Shown here piece by piece: positions 8,790 to 17,614 of a stretch of DNA of 64,000 bases. This DNA comes from Vibrio ostreae (GTDB lineage Bacteria; Pseudomonadota; Gammaproteobacteria; Enterobacterales; Vibrionaceae). Within the stretch, counting starts at the first letter, position 1. Every line of letters begins with the position of its first letter. The position numbers and the translations under genes were made by a program. Below the pieces are notes generated by a model. That model was not told where the DNA came from. It worked only from the letters and a program-made list of their open reading frames with translations, and did no database searches. The stretch lies in assembly GCF_019226825.1 (NCBI RefSeq), contig NZ_CP076643.1:2232001-2296000 (forward strand), in the 5' to 3' direction.

Positions 8790-9785
8790 GTGAACAAGCT
8801 TAACAAGGCAATCTTAAAACTCTCAGCTGTGACTGGGCTAACACTATCTGTTTGGCTTCCTCAAACCGCACTCGCAGATAACTATCCAAACAAACCCGTG
8901 AACTTCGTTGTCGGCTTTGGGGTTGGCGGTAGTGCGGACCGGATGACTCGCGCTATGTCGAGCTCTGTAGCTGAGGAACTGGGGCACCCCGTTAAAGTCA
9001 TCAACAAGACAGGAGCAGGCACGCAGATCGCCGCCAATTATGTCCTTAATCGTCCAGATGATGGTTACACCGTTTTTGCGTCTACCTTTGTCCCTTATCT
9101 GCCAAATACTATTTTGAAAGGTAACGCCAGCTATACCATCAATGACTTTTCCTATATGAATTTCCAATGGTTTGATTTTGAGCTAATTGCGGTAAACAAA
9201 GACACGCCGTACCAAGACTTACCTAGCTTGTTAACCGCTATTAAAGAGAACCCTAAGTCAGTAAAAGCTGCCGTTTTACAAGGTTCTGGGGGGCATCTGA
9301 TGGCAAAAATTCTACTTGAGAAAAACGGTATTCCTCAAGATAACCTCAACCTGGTCACGTTCAATAGCGGTGGTAAAGCACGCTCGGCTGTTGCTGGCGG
9401 CCAGGTTGACTTCATGATTGTCAGTGCACAAGGCAGTGAAGGCATCCGAGAGTTCATCCGCCCACTGGCGGTAGTCCGTGATAATCGCAGTGACTATTGG
9501 GATGCTCCAACAATCAATGAAGCTCTTAAACCGATGGGAATTGAAGTACCAGTTTTAACGGGCTCCATGCGCGGATTTGCGGTCACCAATGAGTTCAAAA
9601 ATAAATACCCTGAGCGATACAACAAACTTGCGCATGCGTTTGAAAGAGCTCTGGCACGTCAAGAAGTGCAACAACTCCTGAAATCCAACGAAATTGGTGG
9701 GGTATGGGTTGGTCCAGAACGTGCGACACAGATGATGCTTGATAACTACCAAGCCTTCGAAACATATAAACACCTGCTCGACTAA
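8790..9785 (+). CDS. tctC: tripartite tricarboxylate transporter binding protein TctC
   Basis: A periplasmic solute-binding protein (Bug/TctC family). The GTG at 8790 is preferred: AAGGAAG lies 6 bases before it and it gives a clean signal peptide with a lysine-rich start, hydrophobic core and ALA-D cleavage site. Family motifs are visible: YPNKPVNFVVGFGVGG, NKTGAGTQIAANYV and the ligand-loop region near VVGQGSGGHL-like LQGSGGHL. First gene of tctCBA. The substrate is probably citrate or another tricarboxylate, inferred from the tctDE pair. Confidence 0.9.
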   Translation: MNKLNKAILKLSAVTGLTLSVWLPQTALADNYPNKPVNFVVGFGVGGSADRMTRAMSSSVAEELGHPVKVINKTGAGTQIAANYVLNRPDDGYTVFASTFVPYLPNTILKGNASYTINDFSYMNFQWFDFELIAVNKDTPYQDLPSLLTAIKENPKSVKAAVLQGSGGHLMAKILLEKNGIPQDNLNLVTFNSGGKARSAVAGGQVDFMIVSAQGSEGIREFIRPLAVVRDNRSDYWDAPTINEALKPMGIEVPVLTGSMRGFAVTNEFKNKYPERYNKLAHAFERALARQEVQQLLKSNEIGGVWVGPERATQMMLDNYQAFETYKHLLD

Positions 9786-9843
9786 TCATTCCCAACGCTG
9801 GCTAGTGATGCTCTAGCCAGCAATCTCAATAACTGGAGGTTTT

Positions 9844-10314
9844 ATGAGATTGTTCAGTCAACGCTCTGCCGATTTTTCTGTGTTGATCATCTTAGCTCTG
9901 TTTGTCTGCTGGTACTCTTGGGATAGCTACCATGCCTCATCTGCCGTAGAAAATCTTGTTTTAATTGCGCCTATCGCATTGGTTGCGTTAGCACTTTGTT
10001 TAATGGAGTTGATCCGCCAGTTTCTTGCTCGGCCCCTCTCATCGCCAAAAGAATCTCTCCCGGAAACGGAAGGTGATCTGAAGTCCGTCCTTCCGATCAT
10101 CGCACTTTTTACTGTTTATGTGCTGTCTTTGGAAAAATTAGGATTTGATATTGCAACCACATTATTTGTCGGCTTGTTCTTATGGATTCAAAAGGAACGC
10201 CGTTTAATTTGGCTAATTGGCTATAGCGTTGCATTTGGTCTCCTGATGTCGACATTCTTCGCTCAGATGCTTCCATACCCGATGCCAATGAGCTTACTTC
10301 CAACGGATTACTAG
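9844..10314 (+). CDS. tctB: tripartite tricarboxylate transporter small membrane subunit TctB
   Basis: 156 residues with about four membrane segments (near 12-30, 38-55, 80-97, 115-150), the size and shape of TctB subunits. TGGAGG lies 7 bases before the ATG. It lies between tctC and tctA with only 9 bases before tctA, so translation is likely coupled. Confidence 0.88.
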   Translation: MRLFSQRSADFSVLIILALFVCWYSWDSYHASSAVENLVLIAPIALVALALCLMELIRQFLARPLSSPKESLPETEGDLKSVLPIIALFTVYVLSLEKLGFDIATTLFVGLFLWIQKERRLIWLIGYSVAFGLLMSTFFAQMLPYPMPMSLLPTDY

Positions 10315-10323
10315 GAGAATAAA

Positions 10324-11844
10324 ATGCTAGATTTTTCCGCGATTATTGCCGGTGGTGAGCTGCTGTTCTCTTCAGTGGGTCCTTGGCTATACGTTTTTCC
10401 CGGTATGGCTATCGGCCTGGTGTTTGGTGCAATTCCCGGCCTACAGATATCCATGGCGATGGCTATCTTTCTTCCTGCAACACTCTACATGGGCTTTCTG
10501 GAAGCGATGCTGTTTCTTACGGCTATCTTTACAGGAGGGTCATTTGGAAGTGGTATTCCTGCGATTCTGATGAACATTCCAGGAACATCTTCCGCCATCG
10601 CTACGGCGTTTGACGGTTACCCAATGGCTAGAAAAGGCGAACATAATAAAGCGTTAGGAGTTGCGCTTGGGTCATCTTGTTTCGGCGTGCTGTTCGGTTA
10701 CATGATCCTATTTATGCTCATTCAGCCTATCTCTGGTTTGGTCTTGAAATTGGGGCCATCTGAGATGTTTGTCGTCATTCTCTGGGGAATGACCCTCATA
10801 GCTAGCCTCAAGGGCGACTTCATGCTCAAAGGCCTGCTCTCTGGGATGATCGGACTGCTCATCGGCACCATAGGTTTTAGTGAAGTCGGCGTTGCCAGGG
10901 GCACGTTAGGCAACGAATATTTGTTGGATGGTGTGCCTGTTATACCGGCAATGATGGGCATGTTTGCGGCCTCAGAGTTATTCAAGCTCGTAAACACCAA
11001 CTATCTGATTGCTGATAAATCAGCACGTAAAGTGAGTATTCGTTTGATCCTCAGCGGATTCAAACATGCTTTCAAGTATCCTAAAGTGATGCTAAGGGGC
11101 AGCCTGATCGGTGTTTTTGTTGGTGCAGTACCGGGGGTTGGCTCATCAGTATCTAACCTGCTCTCCTATGTAGAAACCAAACGGCGTGATGACAAACCAG
11201 ACAGTTTTGGCAAAGGCAACCCTAAAGGTGTGGTTGCAGCGGAATCTGCAAACTCAACATCTGAAGCAGGTTCTATGGCGACACTTCTCGCATTAGGCAT
11301 TCCCGGCGGGGGAGCAACTGCCGTCATGCTGGCTGCATTTGCAATGCATAACATCACTGGTGGGCCCCAGTTTATTCGAGAACAGACAGACATTGTCTAC
11401 GCAATCATTTTGGCTAACTTTGGGCAAGTTGTATTACTAATATTACTCGGACTAATATTTATTCCACTTCTAGCAAATGTCGTAAAAGTCCCTATGAACA
11501 TTCTTATCCCATCGGTTCTTTCGATGGCTGTATTTGGCTCATTTGGTTTGACTGGGAACATTTCAGGTCCATTTACTGTGCTAGTGTTCTCGATCATAGG
11601 CTGGATATTTACAAAGCTGAATTACTCCGTACCGGCGGCGGTCATCGGTATTTTGTTGGGAGGTATGGCTGAGAGTAACTTACTGCACACCTACCAGATT
11701 AGTGGTGGTGAAATAACGTATGTTTTCGAACGCCCAATCACACTCCTGATAATTGGTTTGTTAATGTTATCGCTCTTTGGTTCAAAAGTTACCGGACTAT
11801 TGACGCGGCGAGCGAGCCAACCAACGCACAAACACGCTTCATAG
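10324..11844 (+). CDS. tctA: tripartite tricarboxylate transporter large membrane subunit TctA
   Basis: 506 residues with 11-12 membrane segments. TctA signatures are visible: GAIPGLQISMAMAIFLP near 35-50, GIPAILMNIPGTSSAIATAFDGYPMA near 77-102, and GVVAAESANS...ALGIPGGGATAVML near 305-340. It is the ion-coupled translocator that takes substrate from TctC. AGGAG precedes the ATG. Last gene of the operon, followed by a strong terminator. Confidence 0.93.
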   Translation: MLDFSAIIAGGELLFSSVGPWLYVFPGMAIGLVFGAIPGLQISMAMAIFLPATLYMGFLEAMLFLTAIFTGGSFGSGIPAILMNIPGTSSAIATAFDGYPMARKGEHNKALGVALGSSCFGVLFGYMILFMLIQPISGLVLKLGPSEMFVVILWGMTLIASLKGDFMLKGLLSGMIGLLIGTIGFSEVGVARGTLGNEYLLDGVPVIPAMMGMFAASELFKLVNTNYLIADKSARKVSIRLILSGFKHAFKYPKVMLRGSLIGVFVGAVPGVGSSVSNLLSYVETKRRDDKPDSFGKGNPKGVVAAESANSTSEAGSMATLLALGIPGGGATAVMLAAFAMHNITGGPQFIREQTDIVYAIILANFGQVVLLILLGLIFIPLLANVVKVPMNILIPSVLSMAVFGSFGLTGNISGPFTVLVFSIIGWIFTKLNYSVPAAVIGILLGGMAESNLLHTYQISGGEITYVFERPITLLIIGLLMLSLFGSKVTGLLTRRASQPTHKHAS

Positions 11845-11866
11845 CGTTCTGTTTATCTCTCATAAT

Positions 11867-11912
11867 CTCAAGCGCCTTTCCTGAGTGAAAGGCGCTTGAG
11901 TAAGTTATTTTT
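11867..11912 (+). terminator. strong rho-independent terminator of tctCBA
   Basis: A perfect 14-bp stem, CTCAAGCGCCTTTC (11867-11880) with GAAAGGCGCTTGAG (11887-11900), six-base loop, then TAAGTTATTTTTCT. Confidence 0.9.
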
Positions 11913-11940
11913 CTCTTCTGAACAGGCACTACCGCTCATA

Positions 11941-12220
11941 ATGGATTGCCCGATTCCTCAGAGGTACACGTTTAAAAAAGCGGTATGTTTACCCGAGATC
12001 TTCTTCGCCGAGTATGCCAACTTAATCCGGCTCGGCGAGTTAACAGCCGGGCAAAGCATGTGACTCATGGCGGGACCAGCGGCATAGGTACAACCGCATT
12101 AGCAATATGTCACGCCATTAGGGTCCAGGCTTTCGCCACCACACGAGGCGATGAAAAGTGTCAGGCAATCCGAGAGTTAGGCGGCATTCCGATTGATTAT
12201 CAAAAGCAAAAGTTTTCAGG
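11941..12220 (+). pseudogene. remnant of an NAD(P)H:quinone oxidoreductase (MDR family)
   Basis: Reading from 11941 gives CPIPQRYTFKKAVCLPEIFFAEYANL then LGELTAGQ, stopping at 12061. A one-base shift restores HGGTSGIGTTALAI, then DEKCQAIRELGGIPIDY. Together these match the middle of zinc-independent quinone oxidoreductases (LPETFFT...; the HGGTSGIGT nucleotide-binding loop). Both ends and the catalytic N-terminus are missing, so this is true decay, unlike the single homopolymer shifts elsewhere. A GGACACACACC palindrome lies directly downstream. Confidence 0.75.
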
Positions 12221-12252
12221 CGTTATCCAGTGGCTATACAGGATGGCTATAC

Positions 12253-12286
12253 AGGACACACACCTTACTATGACGGCGTGTGTCCT
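12253..12286. repeat. REP-like palindrome (GGACACACACC family)
   Basis: AGGACACACACC (12253-12264) faces GGCGTGTGTCCT (12275-12286) over a 10-base loop. It is preceded by a 13-bp tandem duplication (TGGCTATACAGGA at 12231 and 12244). One of about ten such sites between 12 and 35 kb. Confidence 0.85.
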
Positions 12287-12375
12287 CTTTAATTAACATC
12301 GCTCAGAGACAAAAATAGCCCACGTTCCGTGAGCTATTGGGTAATTAATCGATCTTAAACCTTAGCGGTTGTGGT

Positions 12376-13047
12376 TTACGACAGCGCCGCGACCAATGCT
12401 TTACCGACGCCATGAGCACTGGTTGGGTTTTGCCCGGTAATCAGTCGCTCATCAACAATGACGAACTCCTGCCAGGGCTGCACTTTACTGAAACGGGCTG
12501 CTTTTCGGGTCAGTGATTCTTCCAGCAAGAACGGAATGTGTTCGATGGTGCCAAAATCAATCTCTTCTTCGCGGGTAAAGCCGGTAACCGATTTAGAGGC
12601 CAGTAAGCTTTCACCGCTGCTCAGAGTAATTGGCAGCAGTGCCGCCGGGCCATGACAGACAGCCGCAATCGTGCCGCCACCTTCATAATGTTTGGCCGCC
12701 AGTTGTGCAAAGCTGGCATTGCTTGCCAGATCGGACAGCAAGCCGAAGCCGCCCGGGTAGAATAGCGCAACATAGTCATCAATATTGATTTGCGAGACCG
12801 GAATGGTGTTATTGATGCGATTTTGAAAATCATCATCCGCCAGTACTCGGCTGTTCACCTCATCACCTTCGATGTCAGTGCCATACAGCGGTGCTTTGCC
12901 ACCGTTAATCGACGCTATGTCATACTCAAATCCCGCTGTGCTCAGCTCATGAATGACGTGCGTAATCTCTGGTGAGTAAGTGCCGTTCGCCTGGTCGGTA
13001 TCGCCCAGAGTGGCATGGTTGGTTACCGGAATTAGAATCTTCTTCAT
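12376..13047 (-). CDS. DJ-1/PfpI (class I glutamine amidotransferase-like) protein
   Basis: About 223 residues from the ATG at 13047, chosen because GGAGACAGC directly precedes it and the family start MKKILIPVTNH follows. The nucleophile elbow AAVCHGPAAL places the reactive cysteine at residue 131, with Glu/His partners expected from the Hsp31-like subgroup. Relatives act as glyoxalase III, deglycase or chaperone-like stress proteins; which activity applies here cannot be told. Its divergent LysR neighbour at 13158 is the likely regulator. Confidence 0.82.
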   Translation of the reverse strand: MKKILIPVTNHATLGDTDQANGTYSPEITHVIHELSTAGFEYDIASINGGKAPLYGTDIEGDEVNSRVLADDDFQNRINNTIPVSQINIDDYVALFYPGGFGLLSDLASNASFAQLAAKHYEGGGTIAAVCHGPAALLPITLSSGESLLASKSVTGFTREEEIDFGTIEHIPFLLEESLTRKAARFSKVQPWQEFVIVDERLITGQNPTSAHGVGKALVAALS

Positions 13048-13157
13048 TGCTGTCTCCTGCATTATTGAGTACAAAAAAGATACTAATTGAAAATCATTTC
13101 AATGATAATACCGCCAATCAACAAAAGATTATTGCTAAATAGCAACAATGGAAGATT

Positions 13158-14048
13158 ATGAACAGTTTCGAGGGCATCATCGAGTTTGTCGCCGTGGCGG
13201 AAACTCAGGGCTTTTCGGCAGCCGCTAAACAGCTCAGTTGCAGCACCAGTCACGTCAGCCGCCAAGTATCGCGGCTGGAGGATCGCCTGGGGGTCACCTT
13301 ATTTGCCCGTTCAACCCGGCAAATCAACTTAACCGATGCCGGTCAGCTGTATTACTCGCAATGCCGAGAGCTGGTGACCGGGCTGGAACAGGCCAATGAA
13401 GGCTTAAACTCACAGCAAATTACTCTAAGCGGCACCTTGCGTGTTAGTGCTGCCGGCGGATTCGCGGAAGAACACGTCGCTCCGGCCCTGATGCAGTTTG
13501 CCAAGTTGTACCCAGAAGTGACCATCGAGATGGATTTTAACTCCCGGATGGTCAATTTTATTGAAGATGGCATCGACTTCGCGATTCGTTACGGCGCGCT
13601 AAAAGATTCGGGTCTGGTTGCCAGAAAGCTGGTTGACCGCCCAATGGCCGCCGTCGCCAGCCGTGACTATTTACATCGCTTTGGTGAGCCAACCCACCCG
13701 AATCAACTCAAACAGCATAGCTGCATCATTACCAATAACGATCACTGGCAATTTGCCAGCGAGAGCAAACCTCTCAGCGTGCGAGTTCACGGGCGCTGGA
13801 AAAGTAACAATTCCAATGCAGCCATTGCAGCCTGCGAGGAGGGGCTTGGCATCGCCTATATGCCGAAAAGCAGCCTGGCCAGAGGATTGGAATCCGGCAC
13901 GCTGTTTCCGATCCTGCAAGACTTCTGGGGACCAGGCAACAGCAGCTGGATTGTGTATCAGAACCAACGCTTTCTGCCGTTACGTGCCCGCCTGGCGATC
14001 GACTATCTGGTTAGTTATTTCGCTGACTGGGCACAAGCTGGCAAATAA
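13158..14048 (+). CDS. LysR-family transcriptional regulator
   Basis: 296 residues. The N-terminal winged HTH is FVAVAETQGFSAAAKQLSCSTSHVSRQV (about 10-37), followed by LEDRLGVTLFARSTR and the substrate-binding domain from about residue 90. The E...GIDFAIRYG and EEGLGIAYMP patterns place it in the CrgA-like LTTR group. It is divergent from the DJ-1/PfpI gene with 110 bases between, a layout typical of a regulator and its target. Confidence 0.87.
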   Translation: MNSFEGIIEFVAVAETQGFSAAAKQLSCSTSHVSRQVSRLEDRLGVTLFARSTRQINLTDAGQLYYSQCRELVTGLEQANEGLNSQQITLSGTLRVSAAGGFAEEHVAPALMQFAKLYPEVTIEMDFNSRMVNFIEDGIDFAIRYGALKDSGLVARKLVDRPMAAVASRDYLHRFGEPTHPNQLKQHSCIITNNDHWQFASESKPLSVRVHGRWKSNNSNAAIAACEEGLGIAYMPKSSLARGLESGTLFPILQDFWGPGNSSWIVYQNQRFLPLRARLAIDYLVSYFADWAQAGK

Positions 14049-14062
14049 TGTCCGCTCTAAGC

Positions 14063-14130
14063 AGGACACACACCGTATTCGAAAGCCACAGCTAAACAGG
14101 ACACACACCCGATTAGACAGTGTGTGTCCT
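14063..14130. repeat. REP-like palindromes (one single arm, one hairpin)
   Basis: A lone arm AGGACACACACC lies at 14063-14074. A full hairpin runs 14098-14130 (AGGACACACACC ... GTGTGTGTCCT), just past the LysR stop codon. Confidence 0.85.
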
Positions 14131-14202
14131 GCTTAATGTCTCCCACAAATTGTAAACCTAAGCCGGAGCGATAGAGTCAGATTAATAACGGGATAGTCAC
14201 CT

Positions 14203-14360
14203 ATGTTCCAAAAGCTCATTAATCTGAACATAAAAAAGCTGCACAACATAACTATATGTATTTAAGAACAAATAACTCATTTGTAAGAAAATAAATTAAG
14301 GAGGGTTACCCATGTTCTAAAAGCTTTTAAAGCTGTACAAAGAGGCAGATCCGCCGTTAA
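14203..14360 (+). repeat. two tandem diverged ~110-bp units with tiny ORFs, copy B
   Basis: Second copy of the unit pair at 6382-6579. ATGTTCCAAAAGCT at 14203 opens a 20-codon frame (MFQKLINLNIKKLHNITICI, stop 14263-14265). The second unit at 14312 has a perfect AAGGAGGG but reads ATGTTCTAA, stopping after two codons (CAA changed to TAA relative to copy A). Downstream, GCTAACGGTTTG and GGTTTGTCCTGAT also match the flank of copy A. The rest of 14131-14473 holds no gene. Confidence 0.55.
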
Positions 14361-14473
14361 AAATCCTGTCCATATAATGCGTATGTCCCGCTAACGGTTT
14401 GCTGATCACGGTTTGTCCTGATAAGGGTTTCTGCTAGGATAAATCACGCCTGTTTACTGCTTGGACGCTCCCC

Positions 14474-15616
14474 ATGGCCCTCATCAAAGTTCACCAACAA
14501 CTGACCGACATTCCGCAGCCTGAGTGGGACGCGCTGCGCTGCTGTGACTATCCGTTTCTGTCATACGCCTATCTGAGCGCGTTAGAACAGAGCGGCTGTG
14601 TCAGTGATGACAGCGGTTGGCATCCACTCCATCTGACCTTAGAAGATGAGCACGGCTCTCTGCTGGCAGCGATGCCGATGTATCTGAAAAGTCACTCCTG
14701 GGGCGAATACGTGTTTGACTGGTCATGGCAGGAAGCATTTGAAAAAGCAGGCGAAGAGTATTTTCCCAAGCTGGTGACGGCAATTCCGTTTACGCCGGTC
14801 AGCGGCCCGCGCCTGCTCTATCGCGCAGAGGTCATCAGCTACGACGACGCCCTGCAGCCGATGCTGAGCGCAGTGCGTCAGCTGTGTGCCGAGCATCAGT
14901 TTTCCGGCTGGCATGGACTGTTTGTCGAAGCGCGGCATATCCAAAAGTTCAAGCCGCTCTCGGTACGGATGGACTGCCAGTATCACTGGTATAACCGTGG
15001 CTATCAGCACTTTGATGATTTCCTTGCGACCCTGACTTCACGTAAACGAAAAAACCTGCGTAAAGAGCGCGAGAAAGTACAACAGCAACAGGTGGAACTT
15101 CGCGTTATTGAGGGAGAGCTGCTCTCTGCCGACGATGTGGCGGTGTTTTTTGAGTTCTACCAGCTGACTTATCTCAAACGCGGCCGCTATCCTCATCTCA
15201 ATCAGGCCTTCTTTGAACAGCTACGCCGGCAGATGCCCACCCAGATTGTCCTCATCATGGCGTACCACCAACAGCTGCCCGTCGCCGGAGCCTGGTATTT
15301 TAAAGACTCGCAAACCTTATACGGCCGTTACTGGGGCTGCACACAAGAGTTCGACAGCCTGCACTTTGAAGCCTGCTACTATCAGGGGATAGAGTACTGC
15401 ATCACGCATCAGCTTGCGCACTTTGACCCGGGCGCGCAAGGGGAACACAAGATTCAGCGCGGCTTTGAGCCGCTTGCCACCTGGTCCGTGCACTGGATTG
15501 AGTCCGCGACGTTTCGCCCGGCGGTCGCCGATTTCGTCCGCCGGGAGCAGCAGCTGGTACAAGACAGAATGGCGGCTCTCGCCACGTATCTGCCTTACAA
15601 GTCAGATCAGCCCTGA
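14474..15616 (+). CDS. GNAT-fold N-acyltransferase of the COG3146 (FemAB-like) family
   Basis: 380 residues matching, from memory, the 'peptidogalycan biosynthesis'/COG3146 group: early W.AL...PFLSY.YL.ALE.SGC, then LPMYLK-type AMPMYLKSHS.GEY.FDWSW, a charged region SRKRKNLRKERE near 190, and late YYQGIEYCI...FDPGAQGEHKI..GF.P...WS.HWI. Members are soluble and of uncertain substrate; aminoacyl or acyl transfer is inferred from the fold only. It has no clear Shine-Dalgarno and is convergent with the following LysR gene, 11 bases apart. Confidence 0.78.
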   Translation: MALIKVHQQLTDIPQPEWDALRCCDYPFLSYAYLSALEQSGCVSDDSGWHPLHLTLEDEHGSLLAAMPMYLKSHSWGEYVFDWSWQEAFEKAGEEYFPKLVTAIPFTPVSGPRLLYRAEVISYDDALQPMLSAVRQLCAEHQFSGWHGLFVEARHIQKFKPLSVRMDCQYHWYNRGYQHFDDFLATLTSRKRKNLRKEREKVQQQQVELRVIEGELLSADDVAVFFEFYQLTYLKRGRYPHLNQAFFEQLRRQMPTQIVLIMAYHQQLPVAGAWYFKDSQTLYGRYWGCTQEFDSLHFEACYYQGIEYCITHQLAHFDPGAQGEHKIQRGFEPLATWSVHWIESATFRPAVADFVRREQQLVQDRMAALATYLPYKSDQP

Positions 15617-15627
15617 GCGCCCGTGCC

Positions 15628-16485
15628 TCAGACTACCGGTAAGGCTGTTTGAGCGCAGCAAAGCTCACCGATTTGATTGAGAAACTGACGCGGCAGCAGC
15701 GGATGGGATTTAGCGGCCACCAGCAACACAATATCGACCGCTGGCAGCGGCGGAAAGTCACTCAGGATGGTGAGATCGTCGGTTACACTGAGCCGCCCCA
15801 TCGCGCCAACCGCCAGCCCCTGACGGACAATCGCCCGCTGCGCCGATGACGTATTACAACACGCCACTAAGTGAAACGGCACACCGCGCTTGGTCAGGCT
15901 GTCGATCGCAGCAGCATGATAACGGCAATCTGCCTGAAACAGCGCCAGCGGCAACGAAGCACTCTGAGTGACCGCCGCATCCGGCTGCGCGCAGATCCAA
16001 ACGCCCTGATCACTGGTAATCCAGTACCCTTCCTCACTGTTGGACGAACGCGTCACAATCGCGGCATCCAGCTTACCTTCGTCCAGCCACTGGCGCAGTA
16101 CCACACTCGGCTCATTAAACACCTGAATTGAACAGGTCGGTTTCGCCGCCAGTAACGCCTGCATTAATTTCGGCAATACCTGATCGTTATAGTCTTCCGG
16201 ACAGCCGAGTCGCAGTGGCTGTTTGTGCTGGAACTGTTGCAACTCGACCAGCGCCTTATCGTGCCGATCCAGCAGTTCATGGGCATGATTGACCAGGCGG
16301 ATACCCGCTTCGCTCAGGGCCAGATTACGCCCCTCTTTGACAAACAGTTCACTACCGATTTCCTGCTCCAGCTTGCGCATCTGCGCACTGAACGCCGATT
16401 GGGTCCGGGCAATTTGCTTGGCGGCGCGGGTAAAACTGCCGGTGTCGACAAAGGCCAGAAAACTGCGTAACGAGTCAATATCCAT
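15628..16485 (-). CDS. LysR-family transcriptional regulator
   Basis: 285 residues. HTH LRSFLAFVDTGSFTRAAKQIARTQSAFSAQMRKLE at 5-39, then the effector domain from about 90 (LRLGCPEDYNDQVLPKLMQAL). It is divergent from the glutathione transferase at 16588 with 102 bases between, so that gene is its probable target. The CCN pair near residue 210 is unusual for the family and might be redox-responsive (speculative). Confidence 0.86.
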   Translation of the reverse strand: MDIDSLRSFLAFVDTGSFTRAAKQIARTQSAFSAQMRKLEQEIGSELFVKEGRNLALSEAGIRLVNHAHELLDRHDKALVELQQFQHKQPLRLGCPEDYNDQVLPKLMQALLAAKPTCSIQVFNEPSVVLRQWLDEGKLDAAIVTRSSNSEEGYWITSDQGVWICAQPDAAVTQSASLPLALFQADCRYHAAAIDSLTKRGVPFHLVACCNTSSAQRAIVRQGLAVGAMGRLSVTDDLTILSDFPPLPAVDIVLLVAAKSHPLLPRQFLNQIGELCCAQTALPVV

Positions 16486-16587
16486 ATCAATCCATCGCTT
16501 TTATTAATGGTTATTATCCAAACAATCCGTTAGTCAGGCTGCGATTGTTTTTCTATGCTGAGCAACAGACAAGACAAGGAGTTATGT

Positions 16588-17235
16588 ATGCAACTTTATA
16601 TCGCCAATCAAAACTACTCAACCTGGTCACTCAGAGCCTGGCTGATTTTTGCCCACTACCAACTGCCGGTCGAGATCCGTAAACTGCAGCTATGCACCCC
16701 GGAGTTTTATACCACGCTGCAAGCCATTACGCCGACAGGCAAAGTCCCGGCGCTACAGAATGGTGACATCGTCGTGTGGGAATCGCTGGCGATTCTTGAG
16801 TACGTCAATGACAACTATCTAAATGGCCAAGCCTGGCCTGCGGATAAAGCCGACAAAGCCAAAGCCCGGGCCATCAGCTGCGAAATGCATTCGGGGTTCA
16901 ATGCGCTGCGTAACGAAATGCCGATGAACTGCCGCGCGCGCCGTCACGTTGAGTTAAGCGATGCCGCACAACAGGATATCGCCCGCATTGATACGTTATG
17001 GAGTGAGCAGATGGCGCGCTATCCAGGCCAATGGTTGTTTGGCAAGTGGTCTATTGCGGATGCAATGTTTGCCCCGGTCGCGCTGCGCTTTAAAACCTAC
17101 GGTATCGAACTGTCACCCGGCGCCGCCCAATACCGGGATCACGTGCTCGCCAGCCCGACCATCCAGCGCTGGCTCAGCGAAGCCAGCTTAGAAACCGAGA
17201 TTGTTGATATCGATGAGGCCGGCACGCCAGTCTGA
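16588..17235 (+). CDS. glutathione S-transferase
   Basis: 215 residues from the ATG at 16588, which has AAGGAG 6 bases upstream. The thioredoxin-like N-domain shows ANQNYSTWSLRAW (candidate catalytic Ser/Tyr), TPTGKVPAL and the glutathione-gamma-Glu motif WESLAILEYV. The helical C-domain contains WLFGKWSIADAMFAPVALRF with the conserved N-capping box SIADAM. Cytosolic detoxification or isomerase-type enzyme; the substrate is unknown. Confidence 0.88.
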   Translation: MQLYIANQNYSTWSLRAWLIFAHYQLPVEIRKLQLCTPEFYTTLQAITPTGKVPALQNGDIVVWESLAILEYVNDNYLNGQAWPADKADKAKARAISCEMHSGFNALRNEMPMNCRARRHVELSDAAQQDIARIDTLWSEQMARYPGQWLFGKWSIADAMFAPVALRFKTYGIELSPGAAQYRDHVLASPTIQRWLSEASLETEIVDIDEAGTPV

Positions 17236-17480
17236 TTTTTATTGGGACATGATTTTTATTGGGACACACACCGTTATTCTTAACGGGACACACCGTAAAT
17301 ACTCTTAACGGGACACACACCGTAAATATTGACGACTGATTAAAGTGTGTGTCCTGCTAATATATCCGAGCAGGACACACACCTTGAATTATGGTGTGTG
17401 TCCTTATCCACTCCCTTCAACACAAATGAATCTGAACAGGACACACACTTTAAGAGCAAAAACTAAACGTATAGTGTCCT
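17233..17480. repeat. REP-like palindrome cluster upstream of the RAYT gene's 3' end
   Basis: Arms lie at 17261-17272, 17285-17294 (shortened), 17310-17321 with 17345-17354, and a perfect 12-bp hairpin at 17372-17383/17393-17404. A weaker pair is at 17438-17449/17473-17480. The cluster also contains a 17-bp tandem duplication (TGATTTTTATTGGGACA at 17233 and 17250). It lies immediately beside the RAYT gene, as expected for a REP/RAYT unit. Nothing else is seen to 17614 except two GTGTACCAAAG motifs near 17536 and 17556. Confidence 0.9.
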
Positions 17481-17614
17481 TCACTCTCTAAACCAATATC
17501 AGAAAACGAAAGTAAATGAGGGTTATGACATCAAGGTGTACCAAAGCGGAAGGAAAGGTGTACCAAAGAGGACGTAAATACAGCAGAAATGAATCTGTAC
17601 CCGGTTTTAAATAA

